A stretch of DNA of 64,000 nucleotides, taken from the NCBI GenBank assembly GCA_047967505.1, contig CM106538.1, one strand, 5' to 3'. How positions within the stretch are numbered: position 1 is the stretch's first letter; every line of letters starts with the position of its first letter. Positions 34,976 through 47,355 of the stretch are shown one piece after another. This DNA is from Dipteris shenzhenensis. Taxonomy: Eukaryota > Polypodiophyta > Polypodiopsida > Gleicheniales. The notes under the pieces were generated by a model. The model did not search any database, was not told the DNA's origin, and saw nothing but the letters and a program-made list of their open reading frames with translations. Both the position numbers and the translations under genes were made by a program.

Positions 34976-37310
34976 TTTGCTTTGCTTGCTTTTTCTCGCT
35001 CGCTTAATTGGTCTTGCTTGCTCGACATCGCTCGCTTGATCGACTGCCTCCCCTACAAGCCGGTATTGTATTTATTGAGATGTATCATGTTGAATACTTT
35101 GTATCATGTTGAGATGTATCATATTGAGATGAATCAATATGTTGAACACTTTGTAATTAAATATTTATGAATTCATAATTATTCTTGGACAATATTGATG
35201 TTTGGCCACTGGCCTTCATATGCTTGAATAAGTTGTGACTTGCTCCATGATTATTATTATTGTTTATTTTTCTTGTCTCAATTTCTCTTGTCTAAATTTA
35301 AGCATTGCATCAGCATCTTGCATAGTGCATGCTACATTATATGTAATATCTTTCATCGTTTGAGTACATCATGCATGTCACATTGTTACATATGCATCTT
35401 GCATTCATTATCAGATGTCATACTTGCATCTATCACAATGTCATGTACCGCCTGCATCTTGTGTTTAATATGGCATGCACATGTCTCACAAAGGTTCAAT
35501 TTAATGTTGATAGAACACCTACAACCTGTCAATCTATAGACCACACATGCACACACAAGGATGTCACAAGAGCAGAACCATCCTCCCCCACCTGAAGGAT
35601 CTAGGCAAGCAGGCAAGCGTACATTGATGCAAGAGGAGGCCGAGGAGGAGTTTTGACATGTAGAGCAACAACGCTTGCACTTTGAGGGACTCCATTGGAT
35701 AGTAAATGTACCTCTAGAGCACATGCCTGCCACATTGGCACGCATTTGATATACCATGATCCAAGAGGTATGATGCGATCTTGATTTGGGATTGGCTTAA
35801 AAGAATGTTTACACATCCTTTATTTGAGTTTGAATTGATTATGGACCCGGGGCGATCACTTTTCATAAATGTTTGCTATCACGTGAGTTAATCGATGACA
35901 TATTTTTAATTATCGTGACCTATAGATACATAGGGGAGGCATTTATAAAAATTCTTCTACAGAGGGGGTCATTAAAAAAGAGTGAAAAGTATACATATAG
36001 AGACCCTTCATAAAAAGGGAAATTTCTGCATTAGGGGGTATTAAAATTACCTAAAAAATGTATACAGGGGATTTATATATGGGGCTTGAACGCACGTGAT
36101 ATAGGTATTTCCTTAATAGTGACCGCCTCGGGATTATGGATTGGTTTTTTAGGCATGCAATGGAAGGACATCAATAGACTTGTCTCCAAGCAAGAATCAT
36201 TGGAGATCTGGCCCTTGGAGGTCGACGAGGGTGAAGCTAGGGGTAGTCACAGTCCAGGAGGCGAAGAAGGACAATCGACAAAGGTGACACCCCGACATAG
36301 TCACTTGACCAGCATGGACACTGGAAGATTGTGAACCACAAAGATGAGCAAATTTGCATGAACACTCGTGAAATTTATATCGAGGTATATGGAAAGCCTG
36401 TGCACCACAACGAGGTCACCATGTTCTTCACCAAGTTTTTATATGCGCATTTTATTAAGAGCGTGCTAGTGGATTTCTCATCCTACAAAGACATGCACAT
36501 TCGGGGTAGGACAAAAGTGCCAATCACCTAGTCACACCTGTCTGAGGCATTGGAGGGTGCACGTGGCACTTTACAACATAAAGTGTTGCAACTAGGGGAA
36601 GAAAACATTGCAAGGTTCGAGGAAAATCAACACTTGCGAACCGAGCAATCACCCACACCGAGATCGAGTTGGTGAATGAGAATGTAGCCCTACAAGTGCA
36701 AGTAAGGTATTTGGAATATCTGAATGTATGATTGTGACAAGAGGCTATAGACACACATGTTGCAGTGCATGGAGATGCTAGCGGTGGAAGTGCGATTGGC
36801 TCTTTATCGACACTCGCACCAACCGCCATATGCAGTTACACCACTACCGGTGGATGATCTTGACAATTTTGTATGCCCTATATGTCAGTTTATTTTTGAC
36901 AACTCCACTGGTTATTATGCCTTGCCATGTTAGCATAGATTTCATGTTTATTGTTTAGTAGATTACCTTCCTACATCACATCTCTGCCCACTTTGTAAAG
37001 TATAAATACCAAAATCTTTGTACATGTTTTTAGGCTGCAGAGAGGTGTATCTAGGACCATGAGGTTGGATGTTGTATATTTTTTGATACACTATAATATG
37101 AATGAAAAGTATGTTTCTTTAATCACAGCTTGCAAATTTATCTCTTATTGCTTTGCATTTTTGTGATTAATGCATATTCAAACTTGGGAATAATGGTTAG
37201 AGTACTCAAAAGAATATGTATTCGCATTTAAGAAAATTTCATTTACCTAACAAAATCAAACATCATTCGCATTCACATTTAAGAAATTGTTATTTAATCA
37301 AATTGTCACT
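34976..37310. other. Unassigned region with degenerate ORFs
   Basis: Contains short direct repeats of GTATCATGTTGA/GATGTATCAT at 35078-35150. Broken frames at 36086-36830 include KIVNHKDEQICMNTREIYIE and a Glu/Gln-rich coiled-coil-like stretch (LQHKVLQLGEENIARFEENQ). These may be one decayed transposon ORF; the family is not recognised. Confidence 0.35.
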
Positions 37311-38005
37311 TTGGAACATAGTTTCTAGAAATGCAAAATCTTCTTTATAAATCAACTACAAATCTTCTTTCACTATGCTACTTGCATTTAAGAAATTTTC
37401 ACTATGCTACCTACATTTGCTTTTGCATTTAAGAAATTGTCATTTGCACTTCAATTTTAATTAATATTCAAAATGAAATTATAAACGAAAATATAGCTTT
37501 GTAAGACTAACAACTTTGGAAAACAAATTCCAAGTGAAGAAACTTTGGAACATAGTTTCTAGAAATGAAAAATCTTCTTTATAAATCAACTACGAATCTT
37601 CTTTACAAATCTTATTTCACTATGCTACTTGCATTTAAGAAATTTTCACTATGCTACCTGCATTTTCTTTTGCATTTAAGAAATTGTCATTTGCACTTCA
37701 ATTTTAATTAATATTCAAAATGAAAATATACCTTTGTAAGACTAACAACTTTGGAAAACAAATTTCAAGTGAAAAAATGGAACATAGTTTCTAGAAATGC
37801 AAAATCTTCTTTATAGATCAACTACAAATCTTCTTTATAAATCTTCTTTCATTATGCTACCTGTATTTAAGAAAATTTCACTATGCTACCTGCATTTGAT
37901 TTTGCATTTAAGAAATTGTCATTTGCACTTCAATTTTAATAAATATTCAAAATGAATTTATAAATGAAAATATACCTTTGTAAGACTAACAACTTTGGAA
38001 AACAA
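37311..38005. repeat. Satellite-like tandem array, ~3 x 220-245 bp
   Basis: The word TGGAACATAGTTTCTAGAAATG recurs (truncated here to its core) at 37312, 37556 and 37778, and TTAATTAATATTCAAAATGAA at about 37460 and 37705, with a variant at 37940. Each unit also has an internal near-duplicate (GCATTTAAGAAATT...CACTATGCTACCTGCATTT). The sequence is AT-rich with no open frame. Confidence 0.85.
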
Positions 38006-38164
38006 AAGTTAGACATACCTAGCAAGCAAAGCAAGACTCAGTGCTTGCTAGACTATATATAGATGAATCTGCCCAAACTCATGACATAAAAAACCAACTT
38101 CAAATTATTTGTATGACCTTCTAAAATCAAACAAAATAAAATACTATCAAATGTAAATTAGACA

Positions 38165-38230
38165 TGTAGGAGATCATTCAAATAATATTCAAGGCATCTA
38201 GGAGATTATTCAAATAATATTCAAGGCACA
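38165..38230. repeat. Direct repeat, 2 x ~33 bp
   Basis: TAGGAGATCATTCAAATAAT and TAGGAGATTATTCAAATAAT, both followed by ATTCAAGGCA, lie side by side. The second copy forms the outer edge of the foldback that follows. Confidence 0.85.
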
Positions 38231-38501
38231 AAATTGAGCAAGAGCTTTGGCACGTTTTTTATAGATGAAAAAATGATGACTCATTTTTGCAAGAAGTGGA
38301 TGAAGTAGAAATTTTCTCTCAATCTCCTCTCCTATCCATGCCAAGGTTTAGTTTGCCTATCCAAATATTGGCATGGAAATGAGAGGAGATTCAGAGGAAA
38401 TTTCTACTTGAACCACTTCTTGCAAAAACAAGTCATCATATTTTTCTCTATAAAAAATTTCACCAACCTCTGGCTCGATTTCCTTTCTTGAATATTGTTT
38501 G
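38211..38501. repeat. Long foldback, miRNA-precursor-like or MITE
   Basis: The left arm (38211-38343) and the right arm (38368-38501) are inverted copies around a 24-base loop. The inner about 80 bases pair best: TGCAAGAAGTGG, AAGTAGAAATTT and AATCTCCTCTC are matched exactly or nearly so by the reverse complement of the other arm. The outer part (CAAATAATATTCAAG / CTTGAATATTGTTTG) also pairs. Arms of about 133 bases with scattered mismatches fit a young plant MIRNA hairpin born from inverted duplication, or a foldback transposon. No terminal target duplication was identified. Confidence 0.75.
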
Positions 38502-38719
38502 TAGGACTTGGTTGAAACCTCTCTCTATGTGAAGAATCCAAGATGAATACTGATCCTCTCCTTTCACCTTGCTAGAGGTTTGTGAAATTTTTAATAGAAT
38601 AAAAGGGAACTAGCAAGAGAAGGAGTTGAAAGAATGAATGTCAGCAAGCATGGTGCGATTCACTATCATCATCACACCCATCGTCAATGTCTTCATCATC
38701 AAACACATGTGTAGGCTGA

Positions 38720-39620
38720 TTATTTTACTCATCTTCATCCTCTTCATCGATGTCCTCTTCGGATGTGCTATTATCATTCTCCTCTCCGTCCTCCTCTTTC
38801 GATTGTAGGGGTTGCAATGACAGAACATTTCCAGCATGGTTAGGATCATGTTGAATGTCATAGGTCCATTTTGGGATCTGCTCCTCATATCCCACATCCC
38901 CTAATGCTTCGAGCATTTTGTGATTAGCATAAATATACACGAGCTTCTCAGCTCGATCCTCTAATAGTCTATTTTGCAAAACACTATGGATGTATAATGA
39001 CTCCAATTTCTTTCTAAGCTTGAGTTAGAGCATGTTTGTGATAGAACCATCATAGAGCAATTGGGTGTAGAATCTCACAAGTGGCACCGTTCATCATCCA
39101 CCATTTTCAAGCAGATGTATGTTCAGCCAATGGACATCCCTTGAAGCAAATAACCCCTCATTGCATCGATACTTGTCTAACTCATTACAACACTTTGCAA
39201 ATTCATGATTGTCGGGATAATAGCCTCGCACCACTTTATCAAAGTCATTCATGACCAAAGGGATCTCTTCAGGGTTCACATTCCACCACTCAGCATCTAA
39301 GAGATACCCAACGCTATGCAAGAGATTATGAGCTTGCTCCCATCGAGGCCTAAACAATTGCCACAATTCCCCATGTCTTGTAGTAGTAAATAGTCTTCTT
39401 TCATTCTGTTGCCCTGGACAAACATGGAGACTTGTTGTAATTAGATCTTAATCGATGCTCCAAAAATGCATCCAAGCTTTTCCCATTGTCGGAGCCTTCG
39501 AATCCAAAGCCCTAAGTGCATAGACAACATGTTTCATAACATTTGCAACACCTTCAAACTCTCTCCATAAAGTAGCTTTATGACAACCAACTATGGACAG
39601 CTATGGCTCATGCCATACAT
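38720..39620 (-). pseudogene. hAT-superfamily transposase remnant
   Basis: Two minus-strand frames carry the C-terminal part of a plant hAT-like transposase. At 39366-39094, LFRPRWEQAHNLLHSVGYLL is the segment before the dimerisation region. At 39006-38725, IHSVLQNRLLEDRAEKLVYI ends the dimerisation region, where relatives have a similar IHS..RNRL...RA.KLVY pattern; an acidic tail follows. Upstream text to 39620 is also readable with stops. Terminal inverted repeats were not found. Confidence 0.65.
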
Positions 39621-42600
39621 GGCTATTGGTGAAGCCCTATATGCCAATAATAACTCATGCAAATGACTAATGCTAATTTCTATAATGCAAATGCTTATAT
39701 GGAAAATGCTCTTATGGTAATGCAAATAGTTGTTACGCTAAGCGCTTCTCAAATTTTTACCTCTTTGGTTCAATGGGTGGCAATTCGGTGCTATCGAGGG
39801 TTTACCATCGAGATTCCTTTTTGGCACAACACTGATAGTCCAAGGAACTACTTGTAGGAAATCTCAGAGCCCGCCTTACATGAATTTGAAGTTGGCTTTG
39901 ATAGTGTAGTTGTTTCCAGGGTTGCCATAGGCAGCGAGGCATATTTTGAGAGAGTAGATTGGGCATGCCCTCATTGGATGCCTATATTGTGATGGTGATC
40001 TATCGTGGGCAATGTATGCCTTACAACAATTGCTATGCTTAGATGGGCCTAATATTCAGCCCAACATCGCCTTCCTCATTTTGTCTTCTAGGCTACCCAT
40101 ACACTGCTCAAAGCTTGATGCGAAGCTAGCACTGCCAACGAAATAGCAAGGAAGATTTCACATGAATCCTATAGTTTTATTCGTTGTTCCCACAAATAAA
40201 ATCCAAAAAGAAATAAAATTGTAGTAATCGGGAGTTCGGCCTCCTGGGCATTGCTTCAGGCTCTGTAATGAAATCACTATGAAATGTTGCTCTGTAAACT
40301 ATGCTTGGAACAATGAAGCCCTGAAAAGTGATCACAAAGGTAGAGATGTTTTCCTGACACAAAATTTTGAGTACTTGTTGTTGACGATATGCTTCCTCCC
40401 TTTGACCCCGCCTGCTCTTGCTTTTGCTCACCCTTTTGTGGGCCTCCTCCCTTCGATGTCTACACAACCAAATGAAAGCATAACACAGAGTCATTGTGCC
40501 CATTCTTCCTACATAACCTTTAGTTAGATGGTCTAGGCAATAGCTGGAGGGGACTGATGGCAAGAGCCTGCCCTTTAAGGTCGCCTAGGTTTTATACCTC
40601 ACCTCAGCAATATCATATGACAAAAGATAGCATGTTCTATGCTTTGACCCATTAACTCTAATGTTACTAGCTTCGCTCCTTTGCTTCGAGGATTCATTGT
40701 TGTAGATGCATACTTCCACTTTCGACCGCTCGTTTAGGTTGATCGTGCACAAATGCTTTTCCTCTAGGGCCAATTCCACATTTTCCTCAAGAATCCTTGT
40801 AGCTTCCTTGTCAGCATGCTGCAAATAACAAAAGACAATTCCTCATAAAGCTTCGCAGCTTCCTCGTCAAAATGATAGACACTTGAAAACAAAAACTCGT
40901 CCCTTTAACAGATCGCTACCATTACTCCAAAATGTTAGTACAATCTCAGTCTCCAACTGCTGCCAAGCCCCACATACATCCTTTTTCACCTTCTGCAAAT
41001 CTACAGAGCATCATAGATGCGTGCGGGACTTATTTGAGTAGGAAATAGTTTTAAGGAATCAAAATGCCTGCAAAGGATGAAGTTACCACCTATCTATTCA
41101 TGTGGCAGATGGGGTTACTACCATGTGATCAACAATCTCTACACCAATTGGGGCTACTATGCGATGGGTGGGTGTGTTCATGCCACCATCTTAATTGAGA
41201 GCAACGTATTCATAGAAAGCAACAAGTCCAACTTTGACATGTCTCCACCAGTCATTCAGTCCCACAACGATCGACGCCTCAATTACACCATGTTCCACGA
41301 ATTCCTACACGTTGCAACCAAAGATTCATCGTCACCTAACAAAAGTCATGTGTGGTACCCCCAGCTATACAAATCCCTTCGTGCTCTAGCCAACCTCCTT
41401 CGCAACAACTGCACAGGAGCAATAATCGGGTAATAAGTTCAACGATGCCTTTATTTTGTTGGCCTTTGAGATTGTCTCTAACGGATTGATTGTCTAGAAA
41501 ACTCTAGGTGAATTGCCCTTCTTCAATAATGGCCCGTCTGAAGAGCTATCGGACTCCATGCCTATGAAAAACCGTCCTTTTTCTATTCCAATTGTCCATA
41601 TCTATGTAAAAAATGTGTTAAAAAATGATTTAAAGAAACCCTTTGTTGAAACCATGTGATAAACTTACATATTTATGAGTGGATCCCTTGAGATTTGACT
41701 ATCAATTTGAAGCATCTCTTCACTATATATCGGAGCTCATGTTCTATTGTACATGCATTGAAGTTACACTTCCTTAAGTAGCAAATATTTTGCATCATAT
41801 TAGCGAGAGTGCCTAGTCACTATAATAGTTTACTTGTTAAGTTTTCATGTGAAATCATTTGCACTTACCAATTCCCCCAATTACTTATGTTGATTCCTTT
41901 TATATGTATATGTTTAATGCCCTCCATCTCCCACGTGCTTTCTCCCTAGAGTGATTGCAAGACCTCTCATTGTTTTGATCCTCTCTAGCCCTTCTTGCTT
42001 ATGTGCTCTCCCTAAACACTGGGTCTTTCAATTCCTTCCATTACATGTGCTAAATTTCCCTTAAAATCCTTGTATTCACCTTACTTCTTGGAGAGAATTC
42101 AGTGTCAACTTCAATGCAATAGGGATAGCATGATGCATTGAGAGGACTCTTATTCAATGAGCATCATATTAGGGGTACAAAAGGGCAAGTGGGTGTATGC
42201 TACATACACAATGACGATCCAAATTCAAAATTTAGTCAACTTGCAAACGCACAACCTCTACGATACTTGATAAGTTTGAGTGCAACATGAAATTGGGTTG
42301 GTTTGTATACAATTTTGAAGTCTAATACTATCAAGTGCAGTACAGTTTGATGCTTCATATGAAGTATGAAAAAATACCATCAAGGAGTACATCATTGGCT
42401 ATCATACCAGGATGTTCTTTATAAATATTCTAAGATCTAATGAGATGTTAGCAAGAGTACAATTAAAGTGACTCAGTGGGGACAATCCAATCTCTACAGG
42501 GACAAAAAAATATTCCATCACACAAAAATGGTCACGGGCCTGATATTCAGGATTATAATTGAATTTGGTTTTGATGCTGGCATTAGGAGCTGATTACAAC

Positions 42601-43236
42601 ACCAAAGGAGTGAGATAGTGATAGACAGAAGGTTGGCATAGGAGGCAATTGTACGGTATCGTCCTGTCCGTCACCCGCATGCTCACATTAGGAAAAAAGG
42701 GACCTCATTTTTGGGCCCTGTAAGAAATTTTCTATTTTCTCTTTTATTTCTCTTCTAAAATGTGGAGAAAGCAATAAAATATGGATATCTGTCAGTTTAG
42801 GACTACAGGTGTCTCAGTCCAAAAAGGAATAAAAAAGTCCTTTCAAATAATTGAGAAGACACTGCATTAAACACTCCATATTGATTCTCTCTCCATATAG
42901 ATTCCACATCTCCATATAGAACCCATCACGCTATCACTAATTTATTTTTTTTCAAATATTTGAATGGTTACCGCGAAAGATTAGATGAGTTTTATAAAAA
43001 GCAGACAAGATGAAGAACCAGCCCTCACGAAATGGCTGCATGCAACCATACTGCTAAAGAAGAACCTCAAAAGAAGCGACCACCATTTGCACATTGATTT
43101 AGAAGAACAATATGCACCACTATAGAAAAGAGGAAAGGTTCCGCTTATAAATGCTGAGTGAAAGGAAATTATGAGAAGAGCAGGCTCCTAGCATATCGAC
43201 TTATGGTGCAACGGAGAAATTTACCGAAAATGTCCA
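39621..43236. other. Unassigned region
   Basis: Open frames of 80-130 codons exist at 40177-40563 (minus), 40585-40824 (minus, Glu-rich) and 41077-41433 (plus), none with a motif I recognise. From 41500 to 43000 the sequence is AT-rich and without readable protein. Confidence 0.35.
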
Positions 43237-44450
43237 TTGAGAAATTCAAGCCCTCCATTTTCTAATCAAACAATGCTATTGAGTTTTGTGGGTGACGGGA
43301 ATAATGGAATGTATGGATACATTTTGACTCAACATTCAACTACGGAAATGTACAAGACATTGTATGTTCGAGAAAGAATGGAGAAGGCGCAAGAAATGTC
43401 GATAAATTCAGACTTGAAAGAGCAGCTGCAAAGAGAAATCGAAGAGCATTCAAAGACAAAGAATGAGCTACAAAGAGCAAGAATGAAGAGAGTAGTTCTT
43501 GGAGACAGACAACAAAGTAAGAGAATTCAAAACATTGCGGAGTTGAAAGCTGGCACTAGAGGATGTAAGCACAGAGTACAAAAAGCAAGGTAAGAGTACA
43601 TCTTGTTTAGCCATTGTAATTGTATATGTGTGTCTGTCTTGCAAGAAAATCTATGATATTGCAAGGTGTACTTGTAGGAGGAAAAAAAGTTGATCCTAAT
43701 TTAATTCCCATCAAACAAATGAAGGGCTTAGGCTCCACTGTTGTTGCAAAGAACATGATGGAGGAAAAAAAGTTTAAGAAGGTAAAACATGAAGTTCTTG
43801 AAGACTTTGTATCAGAAAGTAAAGCTGATGTCATGAAAATTCAAGAGGCTCTTGATGTGAGCAGAAAGGGATATGCTTCAATATTTAGAGTTGTGTCATT
43901 AACATTAAAAGATCAACGGATAAAACATGTGTTGTTACCAACACCAGCACAAGTGTGGAAAGAACGAGGTCATCTCAACCAAGAAATTGATAAGTTCATT
44001 GGACAATCGAAAGTGTATATGAACGTGAAAAGAGAAGCACTACATATAATGCTTGGAATAATATTTTTGTAGATCTTGAACAATTGTAGAGACTAATGGT
44101 TCAGTTCTACAGTATCACATTTGAAGAATGTAAAGGAGTTTTGAAGTTTGTTGTGAAGCTCGATGAGTGTGAAATTGTCAAGGAAAAAAATATAGAGAGA
44201 GTTTCTATCACTTTGATGAATCGAGCACTTGATCAATCAATCACAAAGTCTAGCTCAAAGTACTACAGTGTCCAGTTGGAAAAGCACGTATGGTGGTTGG
44301 GCTCATTTGAGATATGTAAACTATCGCCTTTCAAATTAGTCTTTGCTCGAAATGTTATAAATTTTATATCATATATCTTGCAAACCTGTGGTTTTAAATT
44401 ACAGGTGAAGACTGAGGACCATGCAGTACTTTATTGGGTATTTCATTAAA
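43237..44450 (+). pseudogene. Degraded spliced gene, unknown family
   Basis: Product not recognised. The first frame (43237-43590) has a Glu/Lys/Arg-rich coiled-coil stretch from EKAQEMSINSDLKEQLQREI onward. A GTAAGAG donor at about 43590 and a TTGCAAG acceptor at about 43644 would remove a very short intron (about 55 bases) and keep the frame into RKSMILQGVLVGGKKVDPN. The second frame runs to 44072. Near 44045 the sense continues in another frame (AWNNIFVDLEQL) through a stop and into the third frame (44096-44449), with FVVKLDECEIVKEKNIERVS and WWLGSFEICK. So there is at least one frameshift and one stop. The order and consistency of the pieces indicate one former gene. Confidence 0.5.
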
Positions 44451-45205
44451 CAGATATACTCTGACAATAAAAAATGATATTTTGTTTTGAAACCTATGGG
44501 AGGATTTGTGGGGCCCGCAAGGTGACAAAAGCTAGCCAAGGAGACAAAGAACCAAGAAGCGTGACGGAGAAGTTGGTGGCAGGAGACGGCTCTTTGCAGC
44601 TACTCTCATGCGGCTTGTCAATCTTTTGATGTCGACTTCTTTATTTCATGTAATCATTAATGTGCGTTTGACACTAATTAGAATAATTAGTGAAAATGAT
44701 TGCAAATGTGATTATGAGTGGAGTGCATCATTGTAAGTACCACGGGTATGAATTATAAATACCTTGGTATAGGGATAGAATGGTTTGAGAGATATATTAT
44801 TTGCTTTGTAATTGGGAAAATAGAAATGAGTCATGTATTTTGAGTGGGCCAGATGACTGCATAGCCTCCATAATGTAGTAAAATAATATGGAGAGCACAT
44901 GCCAAGCACATGGAGGGCATGTGGAGGAGTGTGGAAGAGTGTAAAGTCAAGAGGAATCCTTCTAGAATTCCAAGGTGGTATATGGAGGATGTTGACATAT
45001 GGTAAAGAGAGGGTCCCTATGGGCTCCAAGGGGAAAGACTCTTGACTTTCTCAAATTTAAAGGGTCATGAGGATCTTGTGATGGGACACTTGTCAAAATG
45101 TGCCCAAAAGGACATTTGATGGTGACCCATGTCATTGTGTCACTAGGGGGTGAAGAAATTTACTGGCTGAAAATGTAACAAGGTGAAGGAGGGTGAGAAT
45201 TGCTC

Positions 45206-45212
45206 TATAAAA
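45206..45212 (+). promoter_or_regulatory. TATA box of LTR-like promoter
   Basis: TATAAAA is followed by AGAGACCTCTCTCCTCCC, a pyrimidine-rich stretch typical of plant transcription start regions, and by AATAAA about 125 bases downstream. Confidence 0.5.
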
Positions 45213-45546
45213 GAGACCTCTCTCCTCCCTCTCCAGCATCTGGTTCACTTGTATCTAGCTTTGCCTATTTTACCCTTCTCCTTAGAGCATTAGGCTCCCA
45301 CTTTGTATCCCTCTTCTTGCTTTTGATGTTTTGAATAAAGTTCATGCTTCCTTTTCCTCATCCTTCTTCCATCTCCTCTCTCCTCGCTCTAAAGCTTAGT
45401 GTACCTACATGAGTGAGTCATTTCTTGATCTGTGTTAAGGGTATTCTCTACTCCTCTGGGCGACCTCAATTTGCCATGTATCTGGGAAGCTACTTCTCTT
45501 TGCTGAAGGAGATCGTTGCCCTTTCCATAACTGCAGTCAGGTATGG

Positions 45547-45835
45547 ACAATTTTGACAGTCCTCCATAAAATGGTCATAACTTCTTTCTCCAACCTCCGT
45601 TTTAAATGAAACTTATATCAAAATCTTTGTCTTTTCAAGATCTATCTATTGATGTATTCAGATATTTGTTTTAGTTAGTAGAATAAAAGTTATTGTTGTC
45701 TAAGTGGTCGGGTCTGTTGTTTGGAGCAGTTTTGAGAACCTTTCGTAAAACCATCATAACTTTCTATTCCAAGCTCCATTTTGAATGAAACTGATATCAG
45801 TATCTTTGTCTTTTCGAGATCTATGTTTCGTCCCA
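45547..45835 (+). repeat. Direct repeat in leader, 2 x ~105 bp
   Basis: The segments from about 45551 and from about 45729 share TTTTGA-AG, CATAACTT, CTCC.TTTT.AATGAAACT and TCTTTGTCTTTTC.AGATCTA. They are spaced about 178 bases apart and are diverged. They lie between the LTR-like promoter and gag. Confidence 0.75.
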
Positions 45836-46285
45836 ACCGTCCCATTTAGTCAAATCAGCCCTATCAATTCACGCCTTTCACATCAGCTCACATTGTGTTG
45901 AGTCAAAAGATGTTCTTCCGGCAATGGCTCGCCCTTAATTTTGGAGCTGACCGATTAGCTCAAATCAATGCTTCCCCTCAGTCTTTCTTATTTCCAATGC
46001 TAGAGTACAACCTCACCTTTGACATCTATATCTTTGTTTTGATCTGAGAAGATAGAGAGTGAGTGTCTCTTTAAGCTTCCTCTAATGCCCAAATCTCTTC
46101 TCTCTTCTTCAATTTGTGGGTTGAGACACGCGTGACCAAAACCAAAACCCCAGTTTTGTGTCACATCTTTTTTTTTAAATGGAGACGCCGGGTAGGTTTT
46201 GCTTAGGATTTTCCTATCATAACCTCACGATCTCATCTTGTTTACAAGCAAAGATTTTCTTCTTTGTGCTCATTTTCTATGCAAG

Positions 46286-47355
46286 ATGTACAACATTCCA
46301 GTGTTCCGTGGATCAGAAGGAGAAGGCCCGAGGAGTTACCTTCGGGAATCCAATCGAGCATGTCGCTTGACTGGTTGGTCTATGAAGGAACGTACTGAGA
46401 TACTTTCAGATTTCTTGGAGGTGTGGCCTTAACTTGGTACGAGGCCTTGCCAAAAGATACCAAGGATGATTGGGAAAGCTTGGTCGAGGCAATGAAGGAG
46501 AGATTTGGGACATTGGAGTCACCAAATTCCTTGTTATTGCAGCTGGAGAAGATTTCCCAAAAGGAAGGAAAGTCAATTTCGAACTTTGCTATGAGGTATG
46601 AGGATTTATTCATCAAGTACCAACAAGCTACTTTGCATATGGTTGACTCTTCTCCATCTTCTATGGGAGATTCTAAAGGTTCATGGGCAATGGAACATCT
46701 CAAGATGAGCAAATTTGTTTATGGTTTGGATTCTACCTTGCATGGAAAGGTTCTAAGCAAAAATCCCAGTAATTTCAAAGAGGCTCTTCGCATTGCTTTG
46801 AAGAAGGAGGCGGCCCATGAAATTGAGTCCGCATTTCAGCCATCTACAAGTGTCATGACTCCGGCACATCGGGTAGAGGTAGCCTCAACATCCCAGGTAT
46901 CTGCTCCCTCACTGGATCATAATATTGCACAATTGATGGCAGAATTTGCTGATTTGAAGTTGCACTTAGTGAATGCCAAGCCACCTAGGGCTCCACGAAT
47001 TGAGGATAAGCGTAGGGATAAAAGCAATGTTACCTGTTATGAATGTCAAGAGAAGGGACACTATCGTCCCGAATGTCCAAAATTGAAAAAAAGAGAAGAC
47101 AAGAGTGTAGTACTCTTAGAAAGAACATGTTCAGAGGAGGAAGATGAGGAAGAAACTTTGATGCCATTGATGACAAGAAGTTGTAAAACTAGGAGTGACG
47201 AGGAAGAGGAGGAGGAGAAAGAACGGAAACACAAGAAGAAAAAATCATCCCGAAGAAAGATTGGACAATTTGATTTTCCTCTTGGACAAGGGACTCTTAG
47301 TTATGATCTATTGACAGACCTTAGAGAGAAGACTGCACAAATCACATTTGGGTAG
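46286..47355 (+). pseudogene. Ty3/gypsy gag with zinc knuckle
   Basis: Gag forms the virus-like particle of the retrotransposon. The frame starts at MYNIPVFRGSEGEGP (about 46286) and shifts once near 46420, where WP-stop follows, while the other frame continues with ALTWYEALPKDTKDDWESLV, the retrotransposon gag domain. It remains open for 310 codons to 47355. A nucleocapsid knuckle CYECQEKGHYRPEC (C-X2-C-X4-H-X4-C) lies at about 47034-47075, followed by acidic and Lys-rich tracts. Apart from the one frameshift the gag is well preserved, which makes it one of the younger elements here. Confidence 0.85.

Larger units (their letters stand above)
44506..46165 (+). mobile_element. Probable 5' LTR and leader of a gypsy element
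   Basis: The sequence before gag has LTR-like parts: a TATA box TATAAAA at 45206-45212, a pyrimidine-rich start region, and AATAAA at 45334-45339. A TGTGGGGCCC near 44506 could be the LTR start, and GTGTCACA near 46160 its end. TGGAGACGCCGGGTAGG about 15 bases later could be a tRNA primer site. No second LTR is seen, so boundaries are tentative. Confidence 0.4.
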
